Shown here in pieces: positions 30,966-42,707 of a stretch of DNA of 64,000 nucleotides (position 1 is its first letter; each line of letters begins with the position of its first letter). Below the pieces are notes generated by a model. It did no database searches and was not told the DNA's origin. It saw nothing but the letters and a program-made list of their open reading frames with translations. The position numbers and the translations under genes were made by a program. Source of the stretch: Gautieria morchelliformis. Its lineage: Eukaryota; Basidiomycota; Agaricomycetes; Gomphales; Gomphaceae. The stretch lies in the NCBI GenBank assembly GCA_015179125.1, contig WHVA01000472.1, forward strand, positions 24,763 through 88,762, read 5' to 3'.

Positions 30966-33936
30966 ATGCCACCGCGTCTCAGTAAAAGACAACAGCGAGA
31001 ACAGGAAGAGCTTGAAGCTCTGGCAGGGCCTTCAAAGACGCAAAGCGAGGAGAATGTAACTGATGATCGTAACGAACCATGGGAGCGAAGGGATGTGTCA
31101 GGTGGAGGAGGAGTCATTGGTTTCGCGGCGGTAGGTCTGATCCTCGTATCTCGAAGGATATCTGACTTCGATTCAGCTCGCAGGAGAAGATGATGCCATT
31201 CCTGAGAGTGAGGATGATGAGCTGCTTGTTGCGTCAATGTCGAAGAAGGCATGTTTGCTCCTAGCGTAATACTCTGCTCTGACTCAATCTCAGTCAAAGA
31301 AAAAGAAAAAGAAACAGAGCGTTAGCCACTCCGTTAATGAAGTTGAAGCCACGCCATCGAAGCCTCCCAAAAGGAAGCCCAAGACTCGCGAGGTCTCCAA
31401 GCTAAAGGCCAGCAAGGATGATGACTTTGAGAAGGCACTCGCAGAGCTCTCTGAGAAGTGGGCGCTCTCGGATTATTCTTTGGAAAGTTTAATAATGCAG
31501 GTAAAGGCGCTCATCTTCACATACTACCGAGCCCTCCGGGACAATGTCGGACACCCTCTCCTCATTCAATGCATTGAAGTGCGTTTCCTCTGGCAATAAC
31601 TTTTCTGTTCTGAGCGACTTTTAGCAACCTATTTTGCGTGTCACTCAGGAACCTCGACCCAGAAACTGAACTGCGCCGGTTTTTTGGATCCAAAGTTGTA
31701 TGTATGCATTCTCTATTCAGCAACATGTCCCCCCAATGATTTCTTTTAGATTACTTCTACTAGTTCTTCTCGCCCTACAAAAATACGCTCTCATCTCGTG
31801 CGCCCGCAACCAACGTGGCCACCGGCACATTATCGTGCTGGTCTGTCAATGCGGGCGCTCACCTCCCAAGAAGTGGACCAAAAAGGAACAGGCGTTGGTC
31901 CAGACAATCGAGAGCGTTGGTGGACTTTTGAAGCGAGCCCTAGGTATAAAGGAACTACGTATGAGTACTTACAATGTGTGATGGGTGGAGGTGAGGCGAA
32001 TACGCGCACAGCGAGTGGTGTCGCTGATGAAGTATGAGCGTGAAGATCCTCAATTGTTTTATAATCTCATGCATGGGATGCCATGGCATGCAGACACGCT
32101 GCTTCAGATGGCAGAAGTGTTCCGCCATCGAGAAGGTAAGCATTTCTGTCTTCTTCCTTATTATGTGAGGTCGACACAATATCCATAGAATACTCTACCG
32201 CTGCCGACTTTATGTCCCGCGCACTATTTGCGTATGAGCGTGCGTTTTCAGGCGCATTCAATCTTACAACGGGTATACATCGACTCGACTTTGACCATGT
32301 CGAAAATCGTGTATTTTTCCTAGCTCTTGCACGGAACGTTATGTAGATCTCTCCTCATTGATACAATTTTTGTTTTTGATTTACTACCCTTGTGCAGAGA
32401 TCTTAATCGACGTGGTACACCTCGTACAGCATTTGAATTCGCCCGGCTCCTCCTCACGCTGGAACCACACACTGACCCACATGGTGCCCTTTTGCATCTT
32501 GATTATCTTGCCATCAAGGCTGGTCAAGCTCAGTGGTTACTCGGGGTGTGGGATGCATACGCAAATATGGATCTCGGTAAAGACGGAGAGGCACGATTTG
32601 ATGTTACGATCTTGCCAGGCTGGTGCTGGTCGAGGGCATTAGCGTTATTCGAGAAAGAGGACGAAGGCCATGCTGTGTGCCTCCTTGTTGCTTTTTTTAT
32701 CCTAAGACAGGCTAATACTTCATAGGAACATCTGGAAAGTACTCAGGCGTTAAAGGACGCGATTTTGGCTTTCCCCAGTATCGCCCCACTACTCTCAGAC
32801 AAGATCGATTTGTCAATATCTCCCGAACTACGGAAGTTGGATGCTTTTAAGATCGTCACTGACTACAAGTTCGCTCATGAATCTCATGACCGGCGAATCT
32901 TTGACTAATGTTGCCTCCCAAACAGCGTATATCGTGACGAGTACTCCACCTCGCATATCCACCTCCTTTCACACATCTATGCTACTCGATCATCTTCGTT
33001 ATGGAAGACCCCCGAACGCGCCGCTTGGCTTCTCAATACACTCAACTCACTTAATCCGTCCTCATTCACAGATCCCATGTCACCTCGTCCGCGCGCAAGG
33101 CTTCAAAGCCTCTTCTCCTCCCACTCCAATATTACTGAAGCAATATACCGCCATGTTATAGTTGTTTCGCCGCTCGCACCTGAATTCCGACGTCTTACAG
33201 TATTTCTCCCAACGGAGGTGACGAATCGCCTGACGCAGACTATAGAAGGCGACCCATTGCCGCCTGTGACAGCTGTGAGCGTCTACGACGACGCATACTT
33301 CTCAGAAGCGGTAGATGAGACCCGGAGAGGTGCTGCAGGACACAGGATGGCTGACCTGCCGCAGAGGTGGCGCATTCCATTGAATCTTGGCCAACTGCAG
33401 GTATGTGACGTCTCGAAGGGAGGTGCTCAAACGTAGCTTGCTAATGAAATGACCTCCGTTTGAAGGCTATGTTTGACGCACACCCTGAGATTGTAGAGAG
33501 ATTGCGCGAGGAGGGGGTTGATATCGATCAATTGGCAGGAGAATTTCCGGCAGAGTTGATGGAGGCTGTGATGGGAAGGGCCGATCAAGCTGTCGACGGG
33601 GCCATGGAGGCAGGAAGGATGCCTGGCGGCGAGGTTGTCTTCGAGCATGACGGGCCCAACAGGTCGGATGATGAGGACGTGGGCGACCCTGTAGAGGCGG
33701 AGGGTAGCGAAAACGAGGATGAAGACGAACCGGTGAGCCAACCTGAGTTCTCGCTGATGACGATGCCAATGTTGGGACAGTTTTTTCCTGTGCGCGTCGT
33801 GCAGAACATTTTTAGTCGTCTATGGAGGCGCACCGCTGAAACAGATGAGGCCTCTGGTTCAGATTCGGACAGAGATGGCGACAGGCCCAGAACAGCGTCA
33901 GATCGCGAGGGGCCAAGGACAGACGACGTGGATTAG
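30966..33936 (+). CDS. RQC1: TCF25 / RQC1 family, ribosome quality-control factor
   Basis: Rqc1/TCF25 binds stalled 60S subunits with Ltn1 and helps specify ubiquitin chains on stuck peptides. I reconstructed 12 exons (790 residues): 30966-31130, 31177-31248, 31294-31457, 31507-31578, 31649-31697, 31750-31977, 32033-32135, 32189-32342, 32398-32674, 32726-32868, 32926-33400 and 33466-33936. All phases close. The start is a basic/acidic region with a poly-Lys run, followed by NLDPETELRRFFGSKV. The TCF25 core shows MPWHADTLLQMAEVFRHRE, AYERAFSGAFNLTTG and ALLHLDYLAIKAGQAQWLL. The C-terminus is acidic. The intron 31249-31293 has a GC donor. The splice borders near 31458-31506 and 31978-32032 are chosen by reading frame and are the weakest. 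33937-34154 shows no gene. Confidence 0.9.
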
Positions 33937-34154
33937 CCTTGGTTTCTTTACTTAAGTCCCATTGGGATTGGTTATTGATTAATCAACGTCTGGTTCTACA
34001 GTGGCTAAGTGTCAGTATTTTTCAGCTAGTTAATAACTCTGAACTGAAAAGGATAGAGTGATGACTATACCGGTAGTTGGTTTACAGAAGTAATGCATAA
34101 TGTTAATTTGCATGGTGCCTTGAATTATGAGAAGCTTTCAAAACATACTTGCGA

Positions 34155-34175
34155 AGAGAGAGAGAGAGAGAGAGA
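34155..34175. repeat. (AG)n microsatellite
   Basis: A pure AG dinucleotide run of about ten units in the intergenic region after TCF25. The remainder of 34176-34544 has no gene that I can support. Confidence 0.9.
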
Positions 34176-34544
34176 AAATCAATTAGAGTGCTCGAAGCGC
34201 ATGGCGCTTATGGTGCACTGTAAGCTACATGTAGGTCTATGGCAAGCTACTTCAACGAAGGGAGGATATCGCAGTAAGACTACAGGAGGGAGAGTGAGGG
34301 CAGTGCATTTCATGAGGTTGAGAGGGATAAAAACGAGATCCCAGGGTAAGCTAGTAACAGCTTAACCTCTGCGGCACCACAATTATTAATGTTACTAGAT
34401 GTTGATGGGCATAAGGAGGGAGTACTGGTTGTGTGTAGGCTCGTTCTCGAGGACCTGCATCGGGTAATAAATGATGGGTATCGGTATGGGGCAGTGGTCA
34501 GAGGTGGTGATATGCGAGGGAGGCAGTGGATTAGTTGACATCTA

Positions 34545-35795
34545 TTATTCATGGTAGAGGCCATCTACGGTAGCAGTCCGCTGAAGGTGACGCTCAAGGA
34601 TATGTTTGCATGCAGGGCATTTGCAGTCGGTTGCCGAATGGGGGCCGTTGCAGAGGGAACATTTCCGGACAATGTGTTGGCATGTGAAGACCTCACTGCA
34701 GTTGTTCACATTGGCACATTTGCAGCCATGTGTGAGATGTGGTCCTGAGAATAGGCCACATTTTGTCTTGTCTTTACAGGAGTGTGCAAAGTGACCGAAG
34801 CGATAACAGTTGAAGCATTGTGGGGGGTGGCGTGTGAACCACATGGTTGAGTGGAGGCATCCTTGATACGCAATATGCTGCTTGATGCAGTTGTTAGCAG
34901 TGTCGAGATCACTGAGATATAGGATCAGGGAGGAGTGCATTTTTGCATTTTGTCGAGGAGAGCGAGATATGAACTCGGCATGCTGGAGCATGGAGGGGTG
35001 CATAATGATATGCTCGTTTTGGTCCAACAGGGTGGCGATGTCATCGCTGTCTTGTGATGGATCGAAGGAGGTGGGAAATCCATGGACAATGATGGGGTAT
35101 AACCTGGGGGCAATGGAGAGGTTGACGGACAATTTGGGGAGCCATTGGCGAGAAGTCCTGACGAGGTCGTTCCGTTCATCCTCAGAGCAGGTAGAGATCC
35201 AAATGTCTCCACTTCTGTGGTGACCAACGGCTCTGATATGAACCGTGCAGTCTTCTTCTCTAACATTCCTGTCGGTGTCTGGGATGACCAGCAAGTTCCC
35301 CACCAACATCCTGCTTCACTGAGCGCTTTGTTGACCTGTCCTTCAGGTCTGCGTCTGACAGACCAGCAAAAACCGGCTCCTGACGGTTGGCCTGGGAGAG
35401 TGTAAGTTCAAATTTAGTGTCGCGACGGGGTGGAGTGGGTTTGGAGGGTGTGTGTGGCGAGTTATCGGCGAGTACGGAGGCATAAGAGCGATGCTGGTTG
35501 GAGCAGCAAGGCCTATGTGGGCTGAGATGGATTCGAGCTTTTCACAGATGGTGGAGATTCAAGGGTCGAGATGTGAGTTCCTGAAGGTGGTGCAGGCCGA
35601 GGAGATGAGGTTGCGTGCGTTGTGTAGTGTGTCAATAGGAATTGAGCACGTTTTTGCGCCTTTTGTTTTAGGAAAGGCAATGCTATGTATGAGATCATGT
35701 AGTTTATTGAGCGCATTATTTATGGTATCAGAGGAAGGGGATTCAGGAGGGTCTAAGTCCGTAGGTGGTGGTTGCGGAGTGAGAGCCATCTTCAC
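34545..35795 (-). pseudogene. LINE (non-LTR retrotransposon) ORF1/Gag-like relic
   Basis: The C-terminal part (34545-35309) has the triple cysteine arrangement of LINE ORF1 proteins: an intact knuckle CFNCYRFGHFAHSC, a degenerate second one (CGLFSGPHLTHGC) and a third, CSLCNGPHSATDC. The N-terminal part (35559-35795, MALTPQPPPTD... INNALNKLHDLIH) is on the same strand. The frame is disturbed between 35310 and 35559. The endonuclease and reverse transcriptase ORF that should follow downstream on the - strand is absent. It is a dead, truncated element. Confidence 0.75.
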
Positions 35796-36091
35796 ATACT
35801 TGCGAAGCTGAACCGGCCAGCTAAGCTAACTAAGTCTAGGCCCAAGCGTGGAAGTGTAAGGTAAATGTCAGACAATGCCGAAATTCCATATGTTTTCGAC
35901 CATATCAAGCCTGATAAATGACATCACCTGATGACATTCCACTATATATGGATCTACACTGGACGGTTGCACAGCTTTGCACAGATGAAGGAATTTATAT
36001 ATGGTTGCAAGGAATATTCATGCAATGTATTTCACTGTTTGGCTCTCCTGCTTCATGATCAGTACTCTTGTACTCTAACCAACTCGACACT

Positions 36092-36396
36092 ATGGCTGCA
36101 GCTGTGGGATTAACAGGTATGTCGCAGAGAACGTATCATGACTGCTGGTAGCATTCTAATGACTCCAATCAGCGAGTATCATTGCCGTTCTCAAGCTCAC
36201 TGGAGCGACTATCAGTGTATGCTACAACTATGGAAGAGGCGTCAGGAATGCATCGAGAGGCAAGGAAAGGGTCATTGATCAGATGTTGGGACTCCATAAA
36301 GTGCTTGACAACTCCTTCAACTTGCGGAGAACCTGTACCTCTTGGGATATGAGGCCCTGTGCAGTATTGTGTTCAACTGGTAGAAGAAGTCTGTAA
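36092..36396 (+). pseudogene. N-terminal fragment of an NLR/STAND-type fungal protein
   Basis: An ATG at 36092 starts MAAAVGLT. A 56-nt intron (GTATGT...CAATCAG, 36117-36172) joins in phase to ASIIAVLKLTGATISVCYNY, then a helical segment with RGKERVIDQMLGLHKVLDN. This pattern is the short helical N-terminal domain found in front of NACHT/NB-ARC domains in many Agaricomycete STAND proteins. The frame stops at 36396 after an unrelated-looking tail, where MULE sequence begins. I infer a truncated gene start cut off by transposon DNA. The family call rests on pattern only. 35810-36090 shows nothing definite. Confidence 0.5.
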
Positions 36397-36439
36397 AGAT
36401 GAGCAGAATATTATGTTCTGTTTCACCATCAATGATAAT

Positions 36440-37694
36440 GCAATTACTTACTCTTCTTCAAGAGCACAAAGTTGGGCTTTGACTTGCTGTTTTGGAAAGT
36501 TTGGTGTATTTCCCATGTGACGAAGCTTCTTCTGATGGTTTGACCAGCATTGCCGAATATGAAAGTTACATAGGATGAGCCAGATCTTGGGCCACACCTG
36601 GATCAGTGCACCTCGCTCCTTTGTGTCAGTGTCCATTATAGCAACAGAGGGCACAAAGGCCATCCCATTTTGTGTACCCAGAGAGTCTCACCATAACAAC
36701 AAGAGGTCCACCCAAATCTGGATGTCATACCTAGCATGTGTGGCTTTACTGCCAGTGGGGGCTGGAAACAGAAAAAAAGCCAGTGGGACTCCCAACTTCG
36801 CCTCTCCAATACCCATTGCAATGAAAAGCAACACTTGTGAGTCACATACCCCAAACATACCATCTAAAATTAGCTGCCTTTGATGTGCGAATTGCCATGC
36901 TGCTTGCTTCATTTCCTTTGTGTGGATACAAATACAGAGGCGGTCCTTTTGCACTACTCTAGCTTGATAATGAAATATTGCTGATGCAATATCAGGCTTA
37001 TAGTTTGGGGATTCAGGATTAATCCAGTTGTCAATGTTGTCCTGAGCCATGTGCTTGACATCAATCCCATGCAATCTTGAAAATTTCCAATATAAATGAC
37101 TTGAATTGGAGGGCAAAATTTCATAGCGGACATTGGCTGTTGCAGGATTTAAGGTAGACTGCCCACTGTATAGCTTAGCACGGCACAGGTCTTGATTGCA
37201 AGTCTGTATAGCTGCAATGCTATAACAGAGGCATCAACATGTGGACTTGTGAAATCACAAAGGAAAAAAACTACTCACCTTGCACCATCATTCAACTATT
37301 ATAATGCTACCTGCCACACATGTTCATGCAACGGAACAGGTGGAAGTCGCTCCATTAAACTCTGGCGGCAACCATCATTGTGCAACAATATGCTGGTGAT
37401 CTGTCGTATATGGATGGATATTGGACGGGAGATATGTGATATCCAAATGAGCTAGACATTCTGTAAAATCATATGGAGCTTTTCGTTGCCATTTCTTTTC
37501 ATTGATGTCCAGCCCCTTCGTTTTGAGTTATTGGTCATATTTAGCCTTGCATGCATCAGTGCTCATACCAGACTGACTTTTGCATCAAATGGAAGTAATA
37601 TAAGGGTGTCTATAATGAAGGAAGAATTGCACTATTCCCTACCACTGTAATAGATGGTGAGTGTACTCCTTAGCTCCTGTACCTCCACAAGTGG
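36440..37694 (-). pseudogene. MULE-type transposase, C-terminal part
   Basis: The - strand reads RYEILPSNSSHLYWKF, then NIDNWINPESPNYKPDIASA, then the catalytic-domain start QLILDGMFGVCDSQVLLFI (the DGTFGV-type block of MULE transposases), then a second frame with VAIMDTDTKERGALIQVWP and CNFHIRQCWSNH. Frameshifts separate these blocks near 36690, and in-frame stops occur upstream (about 37300-37500). The part nearest 37694 reads ATCGGTGAKEYT and continues the half at 44110-44313, with the Ty3 element between. Nonfunctional. Confidence 0.75.
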
Positions 37695-37699
37695 CCCAC

Positions 37700-38081
37700 T
37701 GTGAGGGCAACACTAATGACGAAGCCACAACCAAAGATACTCAAGGAGATAAAAGCCGATACTAGGACAATGACCAACTGTGTAGTGGGTATCCTCAGGT
37801 TATAACTCTACCAACGATAGATACATGGGGACTTGCCTGTGTAGTGGGTATCCTCAGAGATCAAGCTGAGGAAACGCCACCACACGGGCTACAGTCTTAT
37901 AGCGCTGGCAAGGCTTACATAATAGGAGAGATGGAAACTTGTAGAAGGTTACGGAAAGTGATGGAAGGTCATGGAAAGTGACGGAATGTGACATGTGATG
38001 GAATGTGACATGTGACAGAAGGTGATGGAAACTCATGGAAGGAAATAGAAACTTGTGGAAGGAAACATGTGAACCCTGACA
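37700..38081 (-). repeat. 3' LTR of Ty3 element 2
   Basis: A 382-bp TG...CA repeat starting TGTGAGGGC and ending CCCTGACA in + orientation. It contains a direct duplication of TGTGTAGTGGGTATCCTCAG (about 37769 and 37837) absent from its partner. It also has a purine-rich short-repeat tract of the type GGAAAGTGATGGAAGGTCAT. The outer flank is CCCAC (37695-37699). The polypurine tract lies inside at 38082-38092 (AAAGGGGGGTG on the - strand). Confidence 0.88.
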
Positions 38082-38092
38082 TCACCCCCCTT

Positions 38093-38689
38093 TCAATGCT
38101 TGTCGTCCCGACAAGCACAGCTGCCACCTAGCCCCCAACATCCACCGAGACATCGTTTCCAAGTATTCCACAGGCGGGACCACCATCTCTCCTGGCCCTT
38201 CCCTTCCTGGTAGCGTAGGTCAATGATGAGCTCAGGGGGATTGGGGTCCATGGGCAAGTGTGGCCCTCGGAACCTTGCTCGACGTATTCGCTCTCCTGCC
38301 ACGTTACGGAAACGCCGCCCCACCCAGCCTTCGAAAGTGTAGGGGGTTCCACAAGGGGGGGTTCCATTGTTGAGGAAGACAGGGTCGCCGATGTAGTACG
38401 TGTTCTCTCGTCTGTGTCGGGGTCTGAGGAATGCGAGTGCAGGGCAAGTGGGCGCCTGACTCTTCGCTGGTGTGAGGTCCTCAGAGCTGATGGACCACTT
38501 TGAAGACCATGCGACGTCGAGATCACGGCAGTCAAGCATCCTTTGTAGCTTGGCTTCACTGGCTGCTCTGGATGACGAGAAGCCGGAGAAGTGCAGGAGG
38601 GTGGGATCGACACGTGACATGTTTGGCAGGTCAGAGAGGTTTTGGGTGAAGCTGGGGAGGGCAACAAGCTCAATGGCAGGCGAGGACAT
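38093..38689 (-). CDS. Accessory ORF between pol and 3' LTR of Ty3 element 2
   Basis: An open frame of 198 codons starts with ATG 43 bp after the stop of the chromodomain frame and ends at the polypurine tract. I do not recognise it. It is rich in Arg, Pro and Ser, with a basic middle (VGRRFRNVAGERIRRARFRG), no membrane segment and no zinc motif. Most Ty3 chromoviruses end with pol, so an extra 3' ORF is unusual. It could also be an unselected open stretch. Confidence 0.5.
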   Translation of the reverse strand: MSSPAIELVALPSFTQNLSDLPNMSRVDPTLLHFSGFSSSRAASEAKLQRMLDCRDLDVAWSSKWSISSEDLTPAKSQAPTCPALAFLRPRHRRENTYYIGDPVFLNNGTPPCGTPYTFEGWVGRRFRNVAGERIRRARFRGPHLPMDPNPPELIIDLRYQEGKGQERWWSRLWNTWKRCLGGCWGLGGSCACRDDKH

Positions 38690-38731
38690 GGTTGATGGAT
38701 GTGGTGGGGTCGATGCAGTGGAAGTGAGCGG

Positions 38732-41700
38732 TCACAGGTGGAGAGGGGATATATAGTTTATCGGAATGAATTGGTTAGGCGGAGGCCGATATTGCTTATC
38801 TTTGGGGTTCTGGACCTTGGTATTATGAGTCGATGCTCTGCCTGCTGTCCAGTCGAAGAGAGTTTTCCTGGAAGGTTCTGTGAAGTTCTGAAATCTCTGG
38901 AAGGGGAGGGACATGTATGTGGCTGCTGAGATACGCTGAGGTGCCTCTGGGTTCTGCCGGTGAAATTCCTTAACGAGTCGCTTTGCCCCAGAGACATCTT
39001 TCGCTGGTAGCCAGAGATCGTCAGCAGCTCCATAGCCCTTCCAGCGCACGAGATACTCCAACCTTCCACGGAACATCCTGCTGTCTAGAATCCTTTCAAC
39101 TTCATATTCTTTGGCTCCATCCCGTATGACAGGGGGGGTGGTGGTGGAGGGGCATGATGTTCAAGAATTGGGTCATCTTCATATGGCCGAAGCAGGACGA
39201 CAGAGAACACTGGATGTGTGCGACCAAAGGATGCAGGAAGATTTAGACCATAGGCATTTCGTGAGACCACCTTATTAACAGTGTAGGGACCTAGCCACTT
39301 GTGGTCTAGCTTCTTCATTGGGCGAGTGGTTGTGATGTTTTGTGCATTGAGCCAGACCTTGTCACCAAGCTTATAAACTGGGGCTGCTTTATGGTGCATG
39401 TCATAGAAGCGTGCCATGTCCTCTGCTACCTTGGACAGGGCTGAACGAGCTTCTCTCGTGGCCGCTTCCATCTGCGTTGTGAACTCATCCAGGGCCTCGA
39501 GTCGAGTTTCCCGGACTGGTTCCAGTCCCAGCCTTGGATGTTGGCCACTGTCCAACATGAAGGGTGTAGTCTGGGTTGAGGCATGGATTCGGTTGTTATA
39601 GGCAAACTCGGCCAAGGATATCCATTCAAACCAATCATCCTGACGCTGGTTGACGAATAGTCGAAGGTATTGCTCAATCTCCTGATTAACCCTTTCAGTC
39701 TGTCCATCAGTTTGGGGGTGATAAGCAGTAGAGGCAGCGACTTTGACACCAAGAAGTTTGTTCAGTTCACGCATGAACTGGGAGATGAACTGTGTGCCTC
39801 GATCACTGATGATTTCTTCAGGGAGCCCATGAAGTTTCCAAACATGATCACGGAAGAGTCGGGCAACTCCCACCGAAGTTACATCTGAAGTGGTGGGAAT
39901 GACATGTGCACGCTTTGAGAGGCGATCGACGACAACAAGGAGAGCATCATAGCCATGACTGGTAGGCAGTTCTACAATCAAGTCAACAGACATAACCTGC
40001 CACCTACGGTCTGGGATACGGTTTGGTAGAAGCTTGCCAATGGGAGAAGCAGGGAAGGTTTTTGTCCGGTTGCACAGGTCACAGGCCTTGATGTATTTTG
40101 CAATGTAACGTCCCATCCCAGGCCACCAGTAACTCCGAGCAACTAGTTCAGTGGTTCTCCAACGACCAGGGTGACCGGTGAGAGGCATGTCATGGTGCGC
40201 TTTCACTATGTCATGTCGTAGTTTTGCATCAAGCGGCACGTACACTTTGTTGTGATAGAGGACAAGCCCATCCTGTTCAGACCACTCTTCTCCTCGTAAA
40301 TTGCCAGAGGAGCCCAGTTCTTTGAGAGCCTTGACAACCTTTTCATCCCGGTCCACACAGTTCCTTACTCGATTGAGGAAAGCATCACCTTCACCTGGGA
40401 CTAACTGTGCGCCAGCCTCTGGGGGATTCGCCTTGATGTGGAACAAGTCAGGGGTAAGTAAGACTTGATTTTGGTTGTCTTCCTCCCCCTGCTTATGATC
40501 CATGTGTCGTGAGAGTGCATCAGGCTTGGCTGAATGACGACCAGGACGATGGATCAGCTCAAAATCAAAGCGAGAGAGGTAGAGTGACCAGCGTGCTTGA
40601 CGACAGTTCAGGTTTTGTGCAGTGCGGAAGTAGGTGAGATTCTGATGGTAATTGAGAATCTCAATCTTGTGCTTTGTTCCCTCTAAGATGTGGCGCCATT
40701 CCTCTAATCCCCGAATCACAGAAAGAAGCTCCTTGTCATGGATGGCATAGTTGCGTTCAGCATCATTGAGGCTTTTGGAGACAAACCCCACAGGCCGCCA
40801 TTTGCCATCATCACATAGCTGGGACAGTACTGCTCCTGTGGCATAGGCTGAGGCATCTGTTTCAAGACGGAAATGTTTGTCTTGATCAGGGAGGACAAGG
40901 ATCGGTGTTGAGGTGATGAGGAGTTTGAGCTTGTCGAAGGATGCTTGCTCTGGGCCATTTGGATCCCAAGACCATTGCACATCCTGTTTTGTCAACTGGT
41001 TGAGGGGCTTTGCAATGTGTGAGAAGTCTTCCACAAATCTATGGTAGAAGTTGATGAAACCAAGGAATGATTTGACTTCAGTGACGTTACGTGGTATTGG
41101 CCAGTCCTGCACCCCTGCAACCTTGACTGGGTCCATGGCAACCTGTCCTTGAGAGAGGATGAGGCCGAGATACTCCACCTCTAGTTGCTCAAATAGGCAT
41201 TTTTCAGGTTTGAGGTACAGGTTGTTGGCCCGGAGGATTTCAAGGACACGTCGTACAATCCTACGATGTTCTTCAAGCGACTCTGTGAAGATGAGAATGT
41301 CGTCCATGAACACCACCACAACCCCTTCATCGATGAGACTCTTGAAGATGTCATTCATCATCATCTGGAAGGTTTCTGGGCTGTTCGTGAGTCCAAAGAA
41401 CATGACTAGAGGTTCATACAGGCCCCTATTTGTCCGAAAGGCTGCCTTCCACTCATCTCCCTCTTTTATGCGTACATTATTATATCCCCAGCGAATGTCA
41501 AGCTTTGTGAAGTATTTAGCCCTTCCAGCAGCAATCTTATTCATGATGTCTGGAACAAGGGGCAAAGGATAGGCATTCTTGATTGTTATATCATTGAGCT
41601 TCCGGTAGTCTTGCACAAATCTAAGACTGCCATCCTTTTTCTTCACAAAGAAGACTGGAGATGCCATAGGTGACTTGGAAGGACGGATACGATGGCTCTT

Positions 41701-42696
41701 CAGGTTCTCCTCAAGGAAGTTATCCAGTTCCCTTTGCTCAACCGGTGACATTGGGTAAACCTTTGTGCTGAAGGGTTGTGCACCTGGAGTGAGCTCAATT
41801 GCATGGTCCCAGGGCTTTCGAGGAGGCAGTTGGTCAAATGACTCCTTAGAAAACACATCCTTGAACTCCTGGTATGGTTTAGGGACAAGGTCCTCGAAGG
41901 ATCTGACTGGTGCAGACTTGCTGGCCCATTCAGCAAGCTGTTGGGAGACAGTCCGGCCTGCGCCAATCATTTCAGGACTCTCATTCACAAAGATGACAAA
42001 GGTCCTGTCTCCTTCCTCAAGTAGGGAGCAGGTGTGCTGTATGGGAACCTCCTCTTGATCTACACTCTCTTCTGGAACAGTTTCGACTGTGGGCCCTCTG
42101 ACAACAGGTCTGCCCCCACATGACTTGGGACAGCGTGTCATCTTCACATCTCCTGTACGCCAGTCAACTTCTGGGTTGTGTTCAACAAGCCATGTGTGAC
42201 CAAGAATGATGGCAAGTCGTCCAAGGCTCGTGACAGAGAATGTGGCACATTCCGTATGATCCCCAAAGGTGCGAATGAGGTCGACCTCTTCCTTGATTGA
42301 GCCAGCCTCATTTGGGGTACCATCAATATTGTAGACGGGGATGGCACGGGGTAGGGGACGGGTCCGAAGTCTGTGTTCCCTTACAAACTCCACATCGATG
42401 AACATCCCTGTAGCACCACTGTCAAGGAGGGAGTCAATTGCAAGTGGATGCCCTGTGTCAACAGAGTGGACCTTGAGAGGTACTTTGGTGCATTGGTGGA
42501 GGTCAGCAGTACGGACATATAGAGGGACTGGAAGGTTTGCATTAGCAACTGGAGCGATGGGTTGGGTTTTCGGCATGGCTGGTTTGGTTTCAGTTCGATC
42601 AGGGATAGGAGAAGGATGCATCATATCGCCTGTGATCCCTATTGTACATGTTTCGATAACTGAAAACCGATTCGTCGAGCGGGGCATGTCTTTCAC
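38732..42696 (-). pseudogene. Ty3 pol of element 2, chromodomain shifted out of frame
   Basis: The main frame (39085-42696, 1203 codons) encodes a protease with LLDSGATGMFID, reverse transcriptase with VVFMDDILIF, RNase H with LETDASAYATGAVLSQ, integrase with HHDMPLTGHPGRW and CDLCNRTK, then SVDLIVELP, ISDRGTQFI and HPQTDGQTERVNQE. The chromodomain (VERILDSRMFRGRLEYLVRW) continues in another frame to 38732. The shift lies at a run of seven C/G (39132-39138), so a homopolymer slip or sequencing error would explain it. Without it the gene would be intact. It belongs to a different lineage from the element at 11964. Confidence 0.88.
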
Positions 42697-42707
42697 CGCT
42701 GACTGGC

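Noticed and set aside
36440-37694. KDZ or hAT transposase
   Set aside because: The DGMFGVCDS and DTDTKERGA blocks fit MULE transposases better than either alternative.
39132-39138. Programmed frameshift at the seven-base C run before the chromodomain
   Set aside because: The position is not conserved in the other Ty3 family. A homopolymer indel is simpler.
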